From Nocardioides sp. zg-1230 (GTDB taxonomy: Bacteria; Actinomycetota; Actinomycetes; Propionibacteriales; Nocardioidaceae), in assembly GCF_013155335.1 (NCBI RefSeq), contig NZ_JABJQZ010000002.1:558001-622000 (forward strand): a DNA stretch of 64,000 nucleotides, read 5' to 3'. The notes below the pieces were generated by a model that made no database searches, was not told where the DNA came from, and saw nothing but the letters and a program-made list of their open reading frames with translations. The translations under genes were made by a program, and so were the position numbers. Below are positions 1 to 6,952 of this stretch, piece by piece. Positions within the stretch are counted from its first letter, which is position 1. Each line of letters opens with the position of its first letter.

Positions 1-27
1 GGTGAGCAGCGTCCAAACCTCCGCGGC

Positions 28-213
28 ATGACGGTGAACGAAGCCCTCGTAACAGCGGACCTAATCGAGCAGTGGGATGCCGCGATCGAAGCGGGCGATC
101 GAAATGCGGCGATCGAGGTCTTGAGGGCGGTCTTCAGCGATAGCAGCGCTGCCGCCACCGTGGATGCGGTCCTGGCCGAGCCGCAGAAATACGGATACCT
201 CCGCGGAGTTTGA
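28..213 (+). CDS. Small hypothetical protein (61 aa)
   Basis: A short soluble acidic reading frame, rich in Ala and Glu and predicted largely helical, with no signal peptide or membrane segment. I recognise no family. There is no clear Shine-Dalgarno sequence before the ATG, and the 10-mer ACCTCCGCGG occurs both just before the start and again at the end of the frame. It is the leftmost gene-like frame of the accessory island, and the window edge hides its upstream context. It could be spurious. Confidence 0.35.
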   Translation: MTVNEALVTADLIEQWDAAIEAGDRNAAIEVLRAVFSDSSAAATVDAVLAEPQKYGYLRGV

Positions 214-262
214 ATCGCCGTACCTGCCCGCAATGGGTGCGTCGTTTCGCCCCTGGGCACGT

Positions 263-273
263 CCTTCCGCCGT
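263..273 (+). repeat. Intergenic island motif, degenerate copy 1
   Basis: CCTTCCGCCGT lies in the gap between the first two island genes. It differs by two bases from the CATTCCGCCGC form found in later gaps, so it is the weakest member of the set. Confidence 0.3.
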
Positions 274-307
274 GTGGATGGGCCAGCACCCCCGCCGGCG
301 CGTTGGA

Positions 308-853
308 TCACGAGTTGCTCGCCTGCCCTCCGTAGATGGAGCGGATTCGCTCAGACAGCAGCCGCTGAGCCTCTTCGAGCAGCTCAACTGCGGCTAGAAG
401 TTCCCTCTCGGCCTGGGTCTCTGGTCGGCTTGTCGCCCCGAGCCGAGCAACAGCCGAGGTGAACTCGCTGACCTTAGTCCTAGCAGCCTCGTCCATGACG
501 AGCCCCACGAGCGACTGGACGCGTCCGTTCGTGTCAAAAAGGGCCGCGTTGACGTCCTCTGGAAGTTGCGTACTCGGCATGGTCGCACTTCCGTTCTCTC
601 GTGCTGCCATGAGGTCGAAATGATGAGCCCTGCCCGCCGCGCGCCCCAGGTCGGCTAGCGCGGCTTTGAGGTCCGTCAAGGTCTGCAGCTCAAACGCGCG
701 CCGCTCTGCGGCGTGCGCCACGCTCAGCGCATCCTCGCGGTCTTCCTTGGCGATGCGGCGATCACGGCTGCCCCGTGCGGCTTCGGTCACCAACGTGCCG
801 ACGTAACCGATGACGAGCGTGACGACGGGCAGGACTGCGTTCCACCACTCCAT
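308..853 (-). CDS. Hypothetical N-terminally anchored membrane protein (181 aa)
   Basis: I chose the ATG at 853 because residues 2-22 from there (WWNAVLPVVTLVIGYVGTLV) form a single membrane anchor, and a GAAGAGAG purine stretch lies upstream. Upstream in-frame starts only add a basic, Cys-containing leader. After the anchor the protein is cytosolic, highly charged and helical, with a likely coiled coil (RDRRIAKEDRED and onward) and a C-terminal helix rich in Glu and Leu. No family recognised. It is a solitary gene in the island, flanked by the repeated intergenic motif. Role unknown; a short anchor plus coiled coil could scaffold something, but that is a guess. Confidence 0.55.
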   Translation of the reverse strand: MEWWNAVLPVVTLVIGYVGTLVTEAARGSRDRRIAKEDREDALSVAHAAERRAFELQTLTDLKAALADLGRAAGRAHHFDLMAARENGSATMPSTQLPEDVNAALFDTNGRVQSLVGLVMDEAARTKVSEFTSAVARLGATSRPETQAERELLAAVELLEEAQRLLSERIRSIYGGQASNS

Positions 854-945
854 TGCTGGGCTCTCTTCCATAGCGGGTGGGCAGCGCAGTCGTTTGGCCA
901 ACCGCGAGCACAAAGTCGAGGAAGAGTATCGATTGCTCGACCTGG

Positions 946-964
946 CAGCGCGTCATGCCGCCGC
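946..964 (+). repeat. Intergenic island motif, copy 2 (19-bp form)
   Basis: CAGCGCGTCATGCCGCCGC. It matches the copy at 1511-1529 in 18 of 19 bases, in the same orientation. The two copies flank the glycine-repeat gene as direct repeats 565 bp apart. Confidence 0.6.
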
Positions 965-1035
965 TATCGCTCAGTCATCGCTAAGCCCCGAGCCGTCGCC
1001 ATTCGGCCCGCTGACGCCTAGCGCGAGGCGGTCGA

Positions 1036-1473
1036 TCAGCCGTCGATCCCGTAGACGCCGGCGACAAGGTCGGCGTGAGCGTCGAGGCCGATGCGACGAA
1101 GGTGAGCGAGCAAGATCGGGATTGGCGGCCAGTTTCGTCGCGGCGTGGGACTTGAGACCCCCGAGTAGGCCCCGCCCCCAACCCCGGTATAGAGACCGCC
1201 GCCAACGCCCGTGTAGCAACCGCCGCCAACACCGGTGTACAGGCCACTGCCAACGCCGGTGTAGCAACCGCCGCCAACACCGGTATAGAGGCCACCACCG
1301 ACCCCGGTGTACGCCCCTCCGCCAACACCCGTGTAGGCACCACCACCGACACCTGTGTAAGCGCCGCCACCGACTCCCGTATAGAGGCCGCCACCAACTC
1401 CGGTGTACTGGCCGCCACCCACACCTGAGTAGCGATCGCGAGGCCAGCCGTTTGGGTCGATCCAGTCAGTCAT
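1036..1473 (-). CDS. YTGVGGGx tandem-repeat protein (145 aa)
   Basis: The ATG at 1473 begins MTDWIDPNGWPRDR. Eleven near-perfect 8-residue units of the form YTGVGGG[A/L/C/Q] and a partial twelfth follow, at about residues 15-108. The protein ends in a distinct tail (PRRNWPPIPILLAHLRRIGLD) that looks like an ordered helical domain. There is no signal peptide or membrane segment. Such a strict Tyr-Thr-Gly-Val-Gly3 period suggests a flat beta solenoid or a flexible Gly-rich linker. From memory, similar GGGLYTGPGGG-type short proteins occur across bacteria, also with a conserved WPP-containing tail, but I know of no function. No strong ribosome site is visible. The gene sits alone between two 19-bp direct repeats. 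Confidence 0.7.
   Translation of the reverse strand: MTDWIDPNGWPRDRYSGVGGGQYTGVGGGLYTGVGGGAYTGVGGGAYTGVGGGAYTGVGGGLYTGVGGGCYTGVGSGLYTGVGGGCYTGVGGGLYTGVGGGAYSGVSSPTPRRNWPPIPILLAHLRRIGLDAHADLVAGVYGIDG
1168..1431 (-). repeat. Coding tandem repeat, 24-bp unit x 11
   Basis: These are the DNA-level repeats behind the YTGVGGGx units. The period is 24 bp; differences fall mostly at third codon positions and at the variable eighth residue. Synonymous differences with a conserved protein suggest selection on the amino-acid repeat rather than very recent slippage. Confidence 0.85.
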
Positions 1474-1510
1474 GAGTTCAGTGTGCAGCCAGCCACCGAC
1501 ACTCAACGCG

Positions 1511-1529
1511 CAGCGCGTCATTCCGCCGC
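1511..1529 (+). repeat. Intergenic island motif, copy 3 (19-bp form)
   Basis: CAGCGCGTCATTCCGCCGC, partner of the copy at 946-964. ACTCAAC lies just beside it at 1501-1507. Confidence 0.6.
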
Positions 1530-1612
1530 GTGAGCGTCAGGTCCCGGACGAGGTGCCGCGCCCGCTGAATCACCGGGGATGTCGTCCTGTGGCTCGGCGG
1601 GTCGAGCCGGGG

Positions 1613-2113
1613 CTACCGATGGGCGTCGCCTGGCTCGTCGTCCTCGCGGCCTGCTCGGCGCTGTGCCTGCGTGTAGGTGAACGCGGTCAGGCCGCTCAGA
1701 AGCATAAGGAGCAGGAGCATGTCGCGGCGGTCGTTGTCGTGCTCCTGCTGGGTGGAGAGCAGGTTGAGGTACTCGATGGTGGTCCAGCCGTTGACGACCT
1801 CTTGCTGCGGCGCTCCCTCAGTGCGGGCGTTGTTCGCGTCGTCCATCGACTCGATGTCGCTGCGCGCGTCGGCGAAGGCTCCGCCCTCGGGCGCGGCGGT
1901 GTAGGCCCAGACGGCAAGGACAGCCACGAGCGCCGCGACGAGCGGGACGACGATCTTGCGCCAGTCCGCTCCCCCGCTCGGCGACTTTCCCGGCGCGAAG
2001 ACCGGCTTGGCCGGCGGCGGAGGGGCTGCTTGCTGACCAGCCACAGGTACGTCGGCAGGCGGCTGCGTCGGGGCCGTCGTCGTGTCTGCGGGCGGGTAGG
2101 GCTGGTCGTTCAT
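1613..2113 (-). CDS. Proline-rich two-helix membrane protein (166 aa)
   Basis: A GGGGGA ribosome site lies 4-5 nt before the ATG. Residues 1-50 are a Pro/Ala/Gln-rich low-complexity cytosolic tail. A membrane helix follows (VVPLVAALVAVLAVWAYT), then an acidic polar loop of about 60 residues, then a second helix (LLLLMLLSGLTAFTYT) and a charged C-terminus. This gives two membrane spans with the loop probably outside. No family recognised. It is a single-gene unit between copies of the island motif. Confidence 0.65.
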   Translation of the reverse strand: MNDQPYPPADTTTAPTQPPADVPVAGQQAAPPPPAKPVFAPGKSPSGGADWRKIVVPLVAALVAVLAVWAYTAAPEGGAFADARSDIESMDDANNARTEGAPQQEVVNGWTTIEYLNLLSTQQEHDNDRRDMLLLLMLLSGLTAFTYTQAQRRAGREDDEPGDAHR

Positions 2114-2478
2114 TGGTCCCCCGTGTGTTGGTGGTGCCGCTGTTCCGCATCACGGAGTGGCGACTTGTCGACCCGTGAGGCTAGACACGGGAATAGGCCG
2201 CCGTCAGCGGAACGGCGCAAGGAGTTCCTGACGTCGGCGCAGTGCGCACCTGCTCCGGCGGGCTTAGTGCACGGCACGAATCCAGTGAACTCCAGCAACC
2301 GTGTTGACGAGCCGGAGCGTCGTTCCGCCGCCTGTCGGCGCGTCTCGGAGTAGTGGATCTTCCTCTAATGTGCCGGAGCTCGGGTCAGGCACTCGTTGGT
2401 CACCAACTCCAAACCGACGGTGACGGATTAGCCTGTCGCCCTTAGAAGTGCAGACATCGACAAGTGCAAGCCTGCCCC
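2114..2478. other. Gene-free stretch upstream of the two-helix protein
   Basis: No convincing reading frame. It contains a copy of the island motif (2321-2338) and an 8-bp inverted pair, GCGGAACG near 2210 and CGTTCCGC at 2321, about 110 bp apart, which could form the base of a long hairpin. Nothing else recognised. Confidence 0.5.
2321..2338 (+). repeat. Intergenic island motif, copy 4
   Basis: CGTTCCGCCGCCTGTCGG. The last 16 bases (TTCCGCCGCCTGTCGG) are identical to 4919-4934. Confidence 0.55.
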
Positions 2479-3525
2479 TCAGGACTCGCAGCGCGTGCGA
2501 ACCTCAGCCCTGCACTGATCGGTTGCGTCCCGCCCGTCGGCAACGTCGTGCCCGCGACCACCTCGCAGACGGTCGCTCCGATCGCTTCCAATCAGCCGGT
2601 CGTTGCCAGCTCTGCCGTATATGGCCACGCCACCACGGACGACGGCGCTGTCCAGTGAATGAGCGATGAGTCGATCTGCACCACCGCCGCCATCGATCTG
2701 GGTACCTGCGCCAGCGCCCGTGATGATGATTGTCACCCAGTCTCGCCCACCGCCCATCCGCACGTCGACCTTCCACCGATCCTCCACGAAGAAGACCGGG
2801 CCTCCGAGCGTCTCGCCCTGGCTTGAGCCCCGAAAGGTGAAGGGTCCCTGGATCCCCGGTAGTGCCCTGAAGATCTCAAATCCGTCCCACTCCATGACGA
2901 CGTCATCGTTCAGGCGCAACTCCTCACGGACATTGTCGACAGCCACAGCAACACCACGCGGCGCGATCGCGGGCCAGTAGATGAGGTCGCGACCGGCGCC
3001 ACCAGAGCTAGTTGCCGCCAACGAAACTGGGCCGTTGAGGTTGAGGTGGTCGCGGCCTCCACCTAATTCGATCTGGTCTTGGCTAGCGATGGCGCCACGT
3101 TCCTGGCTACCGGTCGCCACATAGTCGTTGCCCCCACCGGTGAAGATGATGTCGCGATCCACCTCGCCCTCGGCTTCATCATCCGCGTAGACATAGTCGT
3201 CTCCAGAGAGGTTGCCCAGGAGCTGATCCGATCCGGGGCCAAGCACGACGGACGCCCCGAACGGAGGAGCCTTTCCAGTGACGCACACCAGATCGTCCCC
3301 GCCGTGCGCGTCGACCTCGATAGCGCCGTTCGTGACGATCACGTCAGCACCGTCAGTGCCTTCGAGCAGTTCCATCTCCGGCCTACCGACGATCGTCGCC
3401 ACCTGAGCGAGGCAGGTCGCCTCTATCCCTATTGGCGAACCGGATCCGCTCCCCGCCCCATGAGGGCTGGCGACCGCCAACGACGTAACAAGCCAGAGTG
3501 CATGCATTCTGATGCCAACGCTCAT
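2479..3525 (-). CDS. Secreted RTX-like calcium-binding repeat protein (348 aa)
   Basis: A GGGGAG site lies 3 nt before the ATG. A short hydrophobic N-terminus (about residues 7-22, ending in ASPHGAG) reads as a signal peptide. The body carries scattered Gly/Asp nonapeptide-like turns: HGGDDLVCV, GPGSDQLLG, TGGGNDYVA, LGGGRDHLN, DGGGGADRLI, YGRAGNDRLIG and RGGRGHDVADG. These are typical of hemolysin-type repeats that bind calcium outside the cell and fold as a beta roll. The tail has a Cys pair (DQCRAEVRTRCES), common in secreted actinobacterial members. No enzymatic domain is seen, so it may be an adhesin or structural exoprotein. Lower GC and solitary placement fit the island. Confidence 0.75.
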   Translation of the reverse strand: MSVGIRMHALWLVTSLAVASPHGAGSGSGSPIGIEATCLAQVATIVGRPEMELLEGTDGADVIVTNGAIEVDAHGGDDLVCVTGKAPPFGASVVLGPGSDQLLGNLSGDDYVYADDEAEGEVDRDIIFTGGGNDYVATGSQERGAIASQDQIELGGGRDHLNLNGPVSLAATSSGGAGRDLIYWPAIAPRGVAVAVDNVREELRLNDDVVMEWDGFEIFRALPGIQGPFTFRGSSQGETLGGPVFFVEDRWKVDVRMGGGRDWVTIIITGAGAGTQIDGGGGADRLIAHSLDSAVVRGGVAIYGRAGNDRLIGSDRSDRLRGGRGHDVADGRDATDQCRAEVRTRCES

Positions 3526-3713
3526 TGGCTCCCCACCCTCCCGGACAACTCATACACACGGCCCGCGGCCGGCGTGTTTGGGCATCAGCTCGCTACTCGC
3601 TCTCGCGATCTGAAAGCTCCGTAGCTTGAGCCATGCAATTTTGGGAGTTGGGTTGTTCAACTCCTGTACTTCATGGTGCGCCCGGTGAGGTCGTGCAGAC
3701 AACCAAGCCGCGT

Positions 3714-3724
3714 CATACCGCCGC
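3714..3724 (+). repeat. Intergenic island motif, copy 5
   Basis: CATACCGCCGC, preceded by GCGT as in copies 2 and 3. It lies between the RTX-like gene and the 5'-nucleotidase gene. Confidence 0.5.
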
Positions 3725-3804
3725 GAACCGGCGCGCACCGACCGCGGATAGTCGGTCACTGTCGGGTCCAGCGCCCTGCCTCAGTTTGCGTTAACTAGGG
3801 CGCG

Positions 3805-4731
3805 CTAGGAGTTCTTGACGCCGAATGGGACGTGGACGCTGGGTACCAAGCTCCGAGTCCCTTCGAGGTGCGACATCTGGTCGTCGAAGAAAATGTGTGG
3901 TTTCAAGATCTCCAACACGGAGCTCTTCTCCCAACCGCCCAAGAAGAATCCGTCGTTGACGCGCAGTCCCCATGACTTCAACGACTTGATGGCTCGTGCG
4001 TATGCGGGCGCGTTCCGTGCCGTGACGATTGAGACGAAGAGGCGGCGGGCGTAGCTGTCATCATCCTTCGCCCTCGCATCTTCGAGGTCCTGGATTCGGT
4101 TGATGGCCGCGAGCAGGTCCTTCATGGGACCGGGTGGCAACGGGACCTCGGCCATGGTCGTTTCATGCTCGTGATAGCCCTCGATGCCCTCGGCGACGTA
4201 GACCTTCTCCGCCGAGTCGTCCGCCAGGACGGCATCGAAGTCGAAGGCGATTCGTAGATCGCGGTCGTCAGGATCGTCGGCGGCCAGATCGCCCACCGAC
4301 CCCACGACCTGTCCAGCCGGGAAGTCGAGCCCAATAGCTTCCGCGACGTCCTTCGGATTCGCGGAGAGGAAGAGCTTCATCCCAAAAGCCGGCATGTACT
4401 TGTATGGCGAACGTCCCTGCGTGAAGACAGCCCTCGTCATCGGGAGTCCGTGCGTCTCGATTGACCGCATGACTCGAGCCCCGGTCTCAGGGTCATTTCG
4501 CGACAGGACGATCACCTCGACTACCGGTGATTGCCCGGTAGCCAAGTCGTTCAGACCGAGCAGGCGCCTGATGAACGGGAACGCGATGCCGGGCGCGAGC
4601 TGCTCTTCGTACTGCGCCTCTTGAAAAGCCCTGTACTCGTCCTCGCCGTATTCGTCGAAGACGGCATGCGATTCGGTCAAGTCGAAGAGTGCGCTCGAAG
4701 CCACCCCGATCACGAGGGTGTCGGTCCACAT
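3805..4731 (-). CDS. Cytosolic 5'-nucleotidase, cN-I family (308 aa)
   Basis: I chose the internal ATG at 4731 because the family begins with a strand like LVIGVASSALFDL, and the frame upstream has no conserved sequence. Residues 161-172 (IAFDFDAVLADD) are the Asp-x-Asp motif I of this HAD-type fold. TARNAPA is the later Ser/Thr motif, and the GWEKSSVLEILKPHIFFDDQ segment supplies the Lys and the C-terminal Asp pair. The family removes phosphate from nucleoside 5'-monophosphates in the cytosol. It stands alone in the island with no nucleotide-metabolism neighbours. A GGAG lies about 14 nt upstream of the start. An accessory role such as nucleotide depletion or salvage is possible but not shown. 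Confidence 0.8.
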   Translation of the reverse strand: MWTDTLVIGVASSALFDLTESHAVFDEYGEDEYRAFQEAQYEEQLAPGIAFPFIRRLLGLNDLATGQSPVVEVIVLSRNDPETGARVMRSIETHGLPMTRAVFTQGRSPYKYMPAFGMKLFLSANPKDVAEAIGLDFPAGQVVGSVGDLAADDPDDRDLRIAFDFDAVLADDSAEKVYVAEGIEGYHEHETTMAEVPLPPGPMKDLLAAINRIQDLEDARAKDDDSYARRLFVSIVTARNAPAYARAIKSLKSWGLRVNDGFFLGGWEKSSVLEILKPHIFFDDQMSHLEGTRSLVPSVHVPFGVKNS

Positions 4732-4784
4732 CGTTGCCACGGCTCCAGCGTACGAGTTCAACAGTGCCGTAGGAGGGACTGCTG

Positions 4785-4844
4785 TCGGCGCGGAGCCAGA
4801 CGTGTTACGCGAGATCGGCGCGGAGCCAGACGTGTTACGCGAGA
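4785..4844 (+). repeat. Perfect 30-bp tandem duplication
   Basis: Two identical 30-bp copies, 4785-4814 and 4815-4844, each beginning TCGGCGCGGAGCCAGACG. They lie upstream of the 5'-nucleotidase start in a 388-bp intergenic stretch with no gene. Perfect identity indicates recent duplication. Confidence 0.85.
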
Positions 4845-4892
4845 GCGGGATGGGGCAGGGCGGGAACGAGCGGGATGGGGCAGGGCGGGAAC
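4843..4892 (+). repeat. Perfect 25-bp tandem duplication
   Basis: Two identical 25-bp copies, 4843-4867 and 4868-4892, beginning GAGCGGGATGGGGCAGGG. They start inside the last bases of the preceding 30-bp pair, so two different tandem duplications sit side by side. Confidence 0.85.
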
Positions 4893-4916
4893 CGAAGCGA
4901 GGCTCAGGAGCTACGG

Positions 4917-4934
4917 CATTCCGCCGCCTGTCGG
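4917..4934 (+). repeat. Intergenic island motif, copy 6
   Basis: CATTCCGCCGCCTGTCGG, followed at 4937-4951 by ACGTCCGGATCTGCC. That 15-mer recurs exactly at 5856-5870, so it flanks the membrane protein gene at 5120-5812 as a direct repeat. Confidence 0.55.
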
Positions 4935-5119
4935 GGACGTCCGGATCTGCCGAGACTCGGTTATTGAGGCGTCGGCCGCGACCGGCGTCGACCAGGCGGA
5001 TCGGACGATCACAGCCTACGAGCGAGGACCAGGCAATGAGGCTGCGCCCTCGTGGCATGGGCGCCACCAACAACCGGGAGTAGCGTTGTCGACCATCCCA
5101 TACCACCGGGAGGAGTGTC

Positions 5120-5812
5120 ATGAACAAGAGACTCACGGGGCTGACAGGGCTAGCGTTCGCGCTGATCTATTTCGTCTACTTCACCATGCTGGACACCCCT
5201 GACATCTCGACTTCAAATCAAGGTGCCCTCGACTTCTGGACCGACTCCGAAAATCGGGTTCAAGCGATCGTTGCGGCCACGCTGTGCGGGGTCTCCGTGC
5301 TGCTGTTCATCGCGTTCGTCGTCGGATTGGCTCAACTCCTTCATAAGGGAGGCGCTGGCCAGGCGTCACACGGCGTTCGGATCGCAGGCTCCATCACTGC
5401 GACGGTTCTTCTGGTCGGCGGCGCGATCTTCGCGGCCCCACCCCTGGCCTTGTCCTTGAACAACGAGTCGGTGCCCATGGACGCGGAGCTCGGGCTGGCA
5501 GTTCGAGTGTCCTCCTTCGTTGCTCACCCCATTGTGCTGTGGTTCGCTGGATTCGGTGGTGCCGCACTCATTGCGGCGACTACCGCGGGCAGGAACGCGC
5601 TCGGCTGGCGCCGCTGGACCATCGTCCTGGGAGTAATCCTCGTGTTGGCCCTTCTCGCGCCGCTTGTCTTCGTCGGCCTCATGCTCATGGTGTTGTGGGT
5701 CGGCGGCGTGTCCATTGGGTTCCTGCTACCAGACTCGGGCCGACCGTCTAGGGCAGGTGGTAAGTCGACGTCGTCGAACCGAGAAGACGTGTTGCCCGGC
5801 GGTGACCGTTAG
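5120..5812 (+). CDS. Multi-pass membrane protein of unknown function (230 aa)
   Basis: A clear GGGAGGAG site lies 5 nt before the ATG. Five to six hydrophobic segments are visible: residues 6-24, 50-75, 88-112, 130-155 and a long 165-200 stretch that may hold two helices. The extracytoplasmic loop after helix 1 is acidic. The layout resembles DUF4386-like integral membrane proteins, but I see no diagnostic motif. A short polar tail follows. It is a solitary gene flanked by a 15-bp direct repeat (4937-4951 and 5856-5870). Confidence 0.7.
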   Translation: MNKRLTGLTGLAFALIYFVYFTMLDTPDISTSNQGALDFWTDSENRVQAIVAATLCGVSVLLFIAFVVGLAQLLHKGGAGQASHGVRIAGSITATVLLVGGAIFAAPPLALSLNNESVPMDAELGLAVRVSSFVAHPIVLWFAGFGGAALIAATTAGRNALGWRRWTIVLGVILVLALLAPLVFVGLMLMVLWVGGVSIGFLLPDSGRPSRAGGKSTSSNREDVLPGGDR

Positions 5813-5855
5813 AACTCCACGATCCATACGCGCAAGTCTGGACGCGCCGATGCGA

Positions 5856-5870
5856 ACGTCCGGATCTGCC
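5856..5870 (+). repeat. 15-bp direct repeat, right copy
   Basis: ACGTCCGGATCTGCC, identical to 4937-4951, in the gap between the membrane protein gene and the frameshifted remnant. Confidence 0.6.
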
Positions 5871-5916
5871 CGCGATCAGTGCACGAATTCTTATTGATTC
5901 GCATTAGCCTCAGTTC

Positions 5917-6236
5917 GTGTCCCAGAAGTCGGATCGTCGCGAGGCACGCGAGGCGGTAGCGGCCTACCACGAAGCGAAGCTCGCCGAACTCTCGCGCACG
6001 CAGCCGAAGCGATCGACCGGTTCCGCAGCGGCGAACTTGAGGCCTTCGACGTCGACGAGGTCCTGTTCCAGTACTCGCGTGCCGCGAAAGAGCTATGGAA
6101 GTTCTGCAACATCGGCAACGTCCAGGTCACCGCGGGCCAGCTGCATGAAGGCCCGCCGATCGACTGGTGGGAACGCGGGGCGCCGAAACGCGCACGCCGT
6201 CCCGCCACCGAAGTGCCGACCAAGGATCTTGGTTGA
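5917..6236 (+). pseudogene. Frameshifted small actinobacterial protein (about 106 codons)
   Basis: The GTG at 5917 opens a good N-terminus (SQKSDRREAREAVAAYHEAKLAEL). At about 5992-5997 the coding sense jumps to another frame, which continues HAAEAIDRFRSGELEAFDVDEV, then LWKFCNIGNVQVT and PPIDWWERG, and ends at TGA 6234-6236. Restoring one C (CTCTC back to CTCCTC) gives a continuous protein. The LWKFC...DWWERG pattern is one I recall from small conserved actinobacterial proteins, function unknown. Either a real one-base deletion or a sequencing error explains it. Confidence 0.7.
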
Positions 6237-6259
6237 CCGTCACGCGATCAAACGTGTGT

Positions 6260-6270
6260 CTTTCCGCCGC
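6260..6270 (+). repeat. Intergenic island motif, copy 7
   Basis: CTTTCCGCCGC followed by TTGTCG, close to the CCTGTCGG extension of copies 4 and 6. Confidence 0.5.
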
Positions 6271-6391
6271 TTGTCGCCGTCATGAGTTGCTGTGGCATCG
6301 GAGACCTCACTGCGAGTTGACCTCGGTTAGTTGGCTTTCCACCGATACGGTGCGAGCGGAAGCTCGAGATGGCGAATCGGGGGATGAGTCG

Positions 6392-6952
6392 GTGTCTGCA
6401 CTGGACGCGCTAGGTCAACGACTGCGAGCGTCCCTACGCGATTGGCTTCAAGCGGAGCCACCGAGCGATGGTAGTACCCACCTCGAGCGCGTCCGGTCCG
6501 GATGGTCCGACGGACGCAAAGCACTCGAACTGATCAGCACTCAGCAGGAATGGACTCACCGACGAGTTGAGACCTACTCACTTGAAGAGCACGGCGAGAC
6601 GCGTCAGAGAATTTCGTGGGATTTCACAGTCGACCAGTCGCTCGCCATACCTGCGAGCAGGGGCCGGACTGCTGTGCCTCTTGCCACAATTCGAAAACAG
6701 TCCTTGAAACGCCTCGACGTGACCGATGCCAGTGGCACGGCCCTGTCCGTGTGGGGAAGAGACGACAACGGCCGCCTCGCGCAGGCGGCTCTGACCTCCT
6801 ACCTGACCGGGCTCCTCGGCCGCGACTTAACAGATCGCGAGGGGCTAACCCTGCACAGAATCGTGTTCGCCACGGACGCCGACGCCGCCTACCCGGAACT
6901 GCAGCGCTTGGGTCGAACTCTTTCCAAAGCGGGCGACGGCGGTGCGAGCTAA
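6392..6952 (+). CDS. Soluble partner of a two-gene unit (186 aa)
   Basis: I chose the GTG at 6392 because GGGGG lies 8 nt upstream; earlier in-frame starts add a disordered, non-conserved leader. The protein is soluble, with RQRISWDFTV (about residues 75-84), VPLATIRKQSLKRLDVTDASG and LSVWGRDDNGRLA. From memory this resembles the N-terminal half of a larger actinobacterial family (DFT-x-P, VPLALLRK-x-L-x-x-FDLRDE, LTRxxN). Its stop codon overlaps the next start as TAATG, so the two are translationally coupled or are halves of one broken gene. Function unknown. Confidence 0.6.
   Translation: MSALDALGQRLRASLRDWLQAEPPSDGSTHLERVRSGWSDGRKALELISTQQEWTHRRVETYSLEEHGETRQRISWDFTVDQSLAIPASRGRTAVPLATIRKQSLKRLDVTDASGTALSVWGRDDNGRLAQAALTSYLTGLLGRDLTDREGLTLHRIVFATDADAAYPELQRLGRTLSKAGDGGAS

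Noticed and set aside
1168..1431. CRISPR-like array
   Set aside because: The repeats have a 24-bp period without spacers, lie in a single open frame and encode YTGVGGGx; they are coding.
2448..2669. Small plus-strand frames at the end of the RTX-like gene
   Set aside because: They overlap the C-terminal coding part on the opposite strand and have no ribosome site.
3550..3759. Possible 69-aa minus-strand gene
   Set aside because: No ribosome site and no coding pattern, and a copy of the intergenic motif lies within it.
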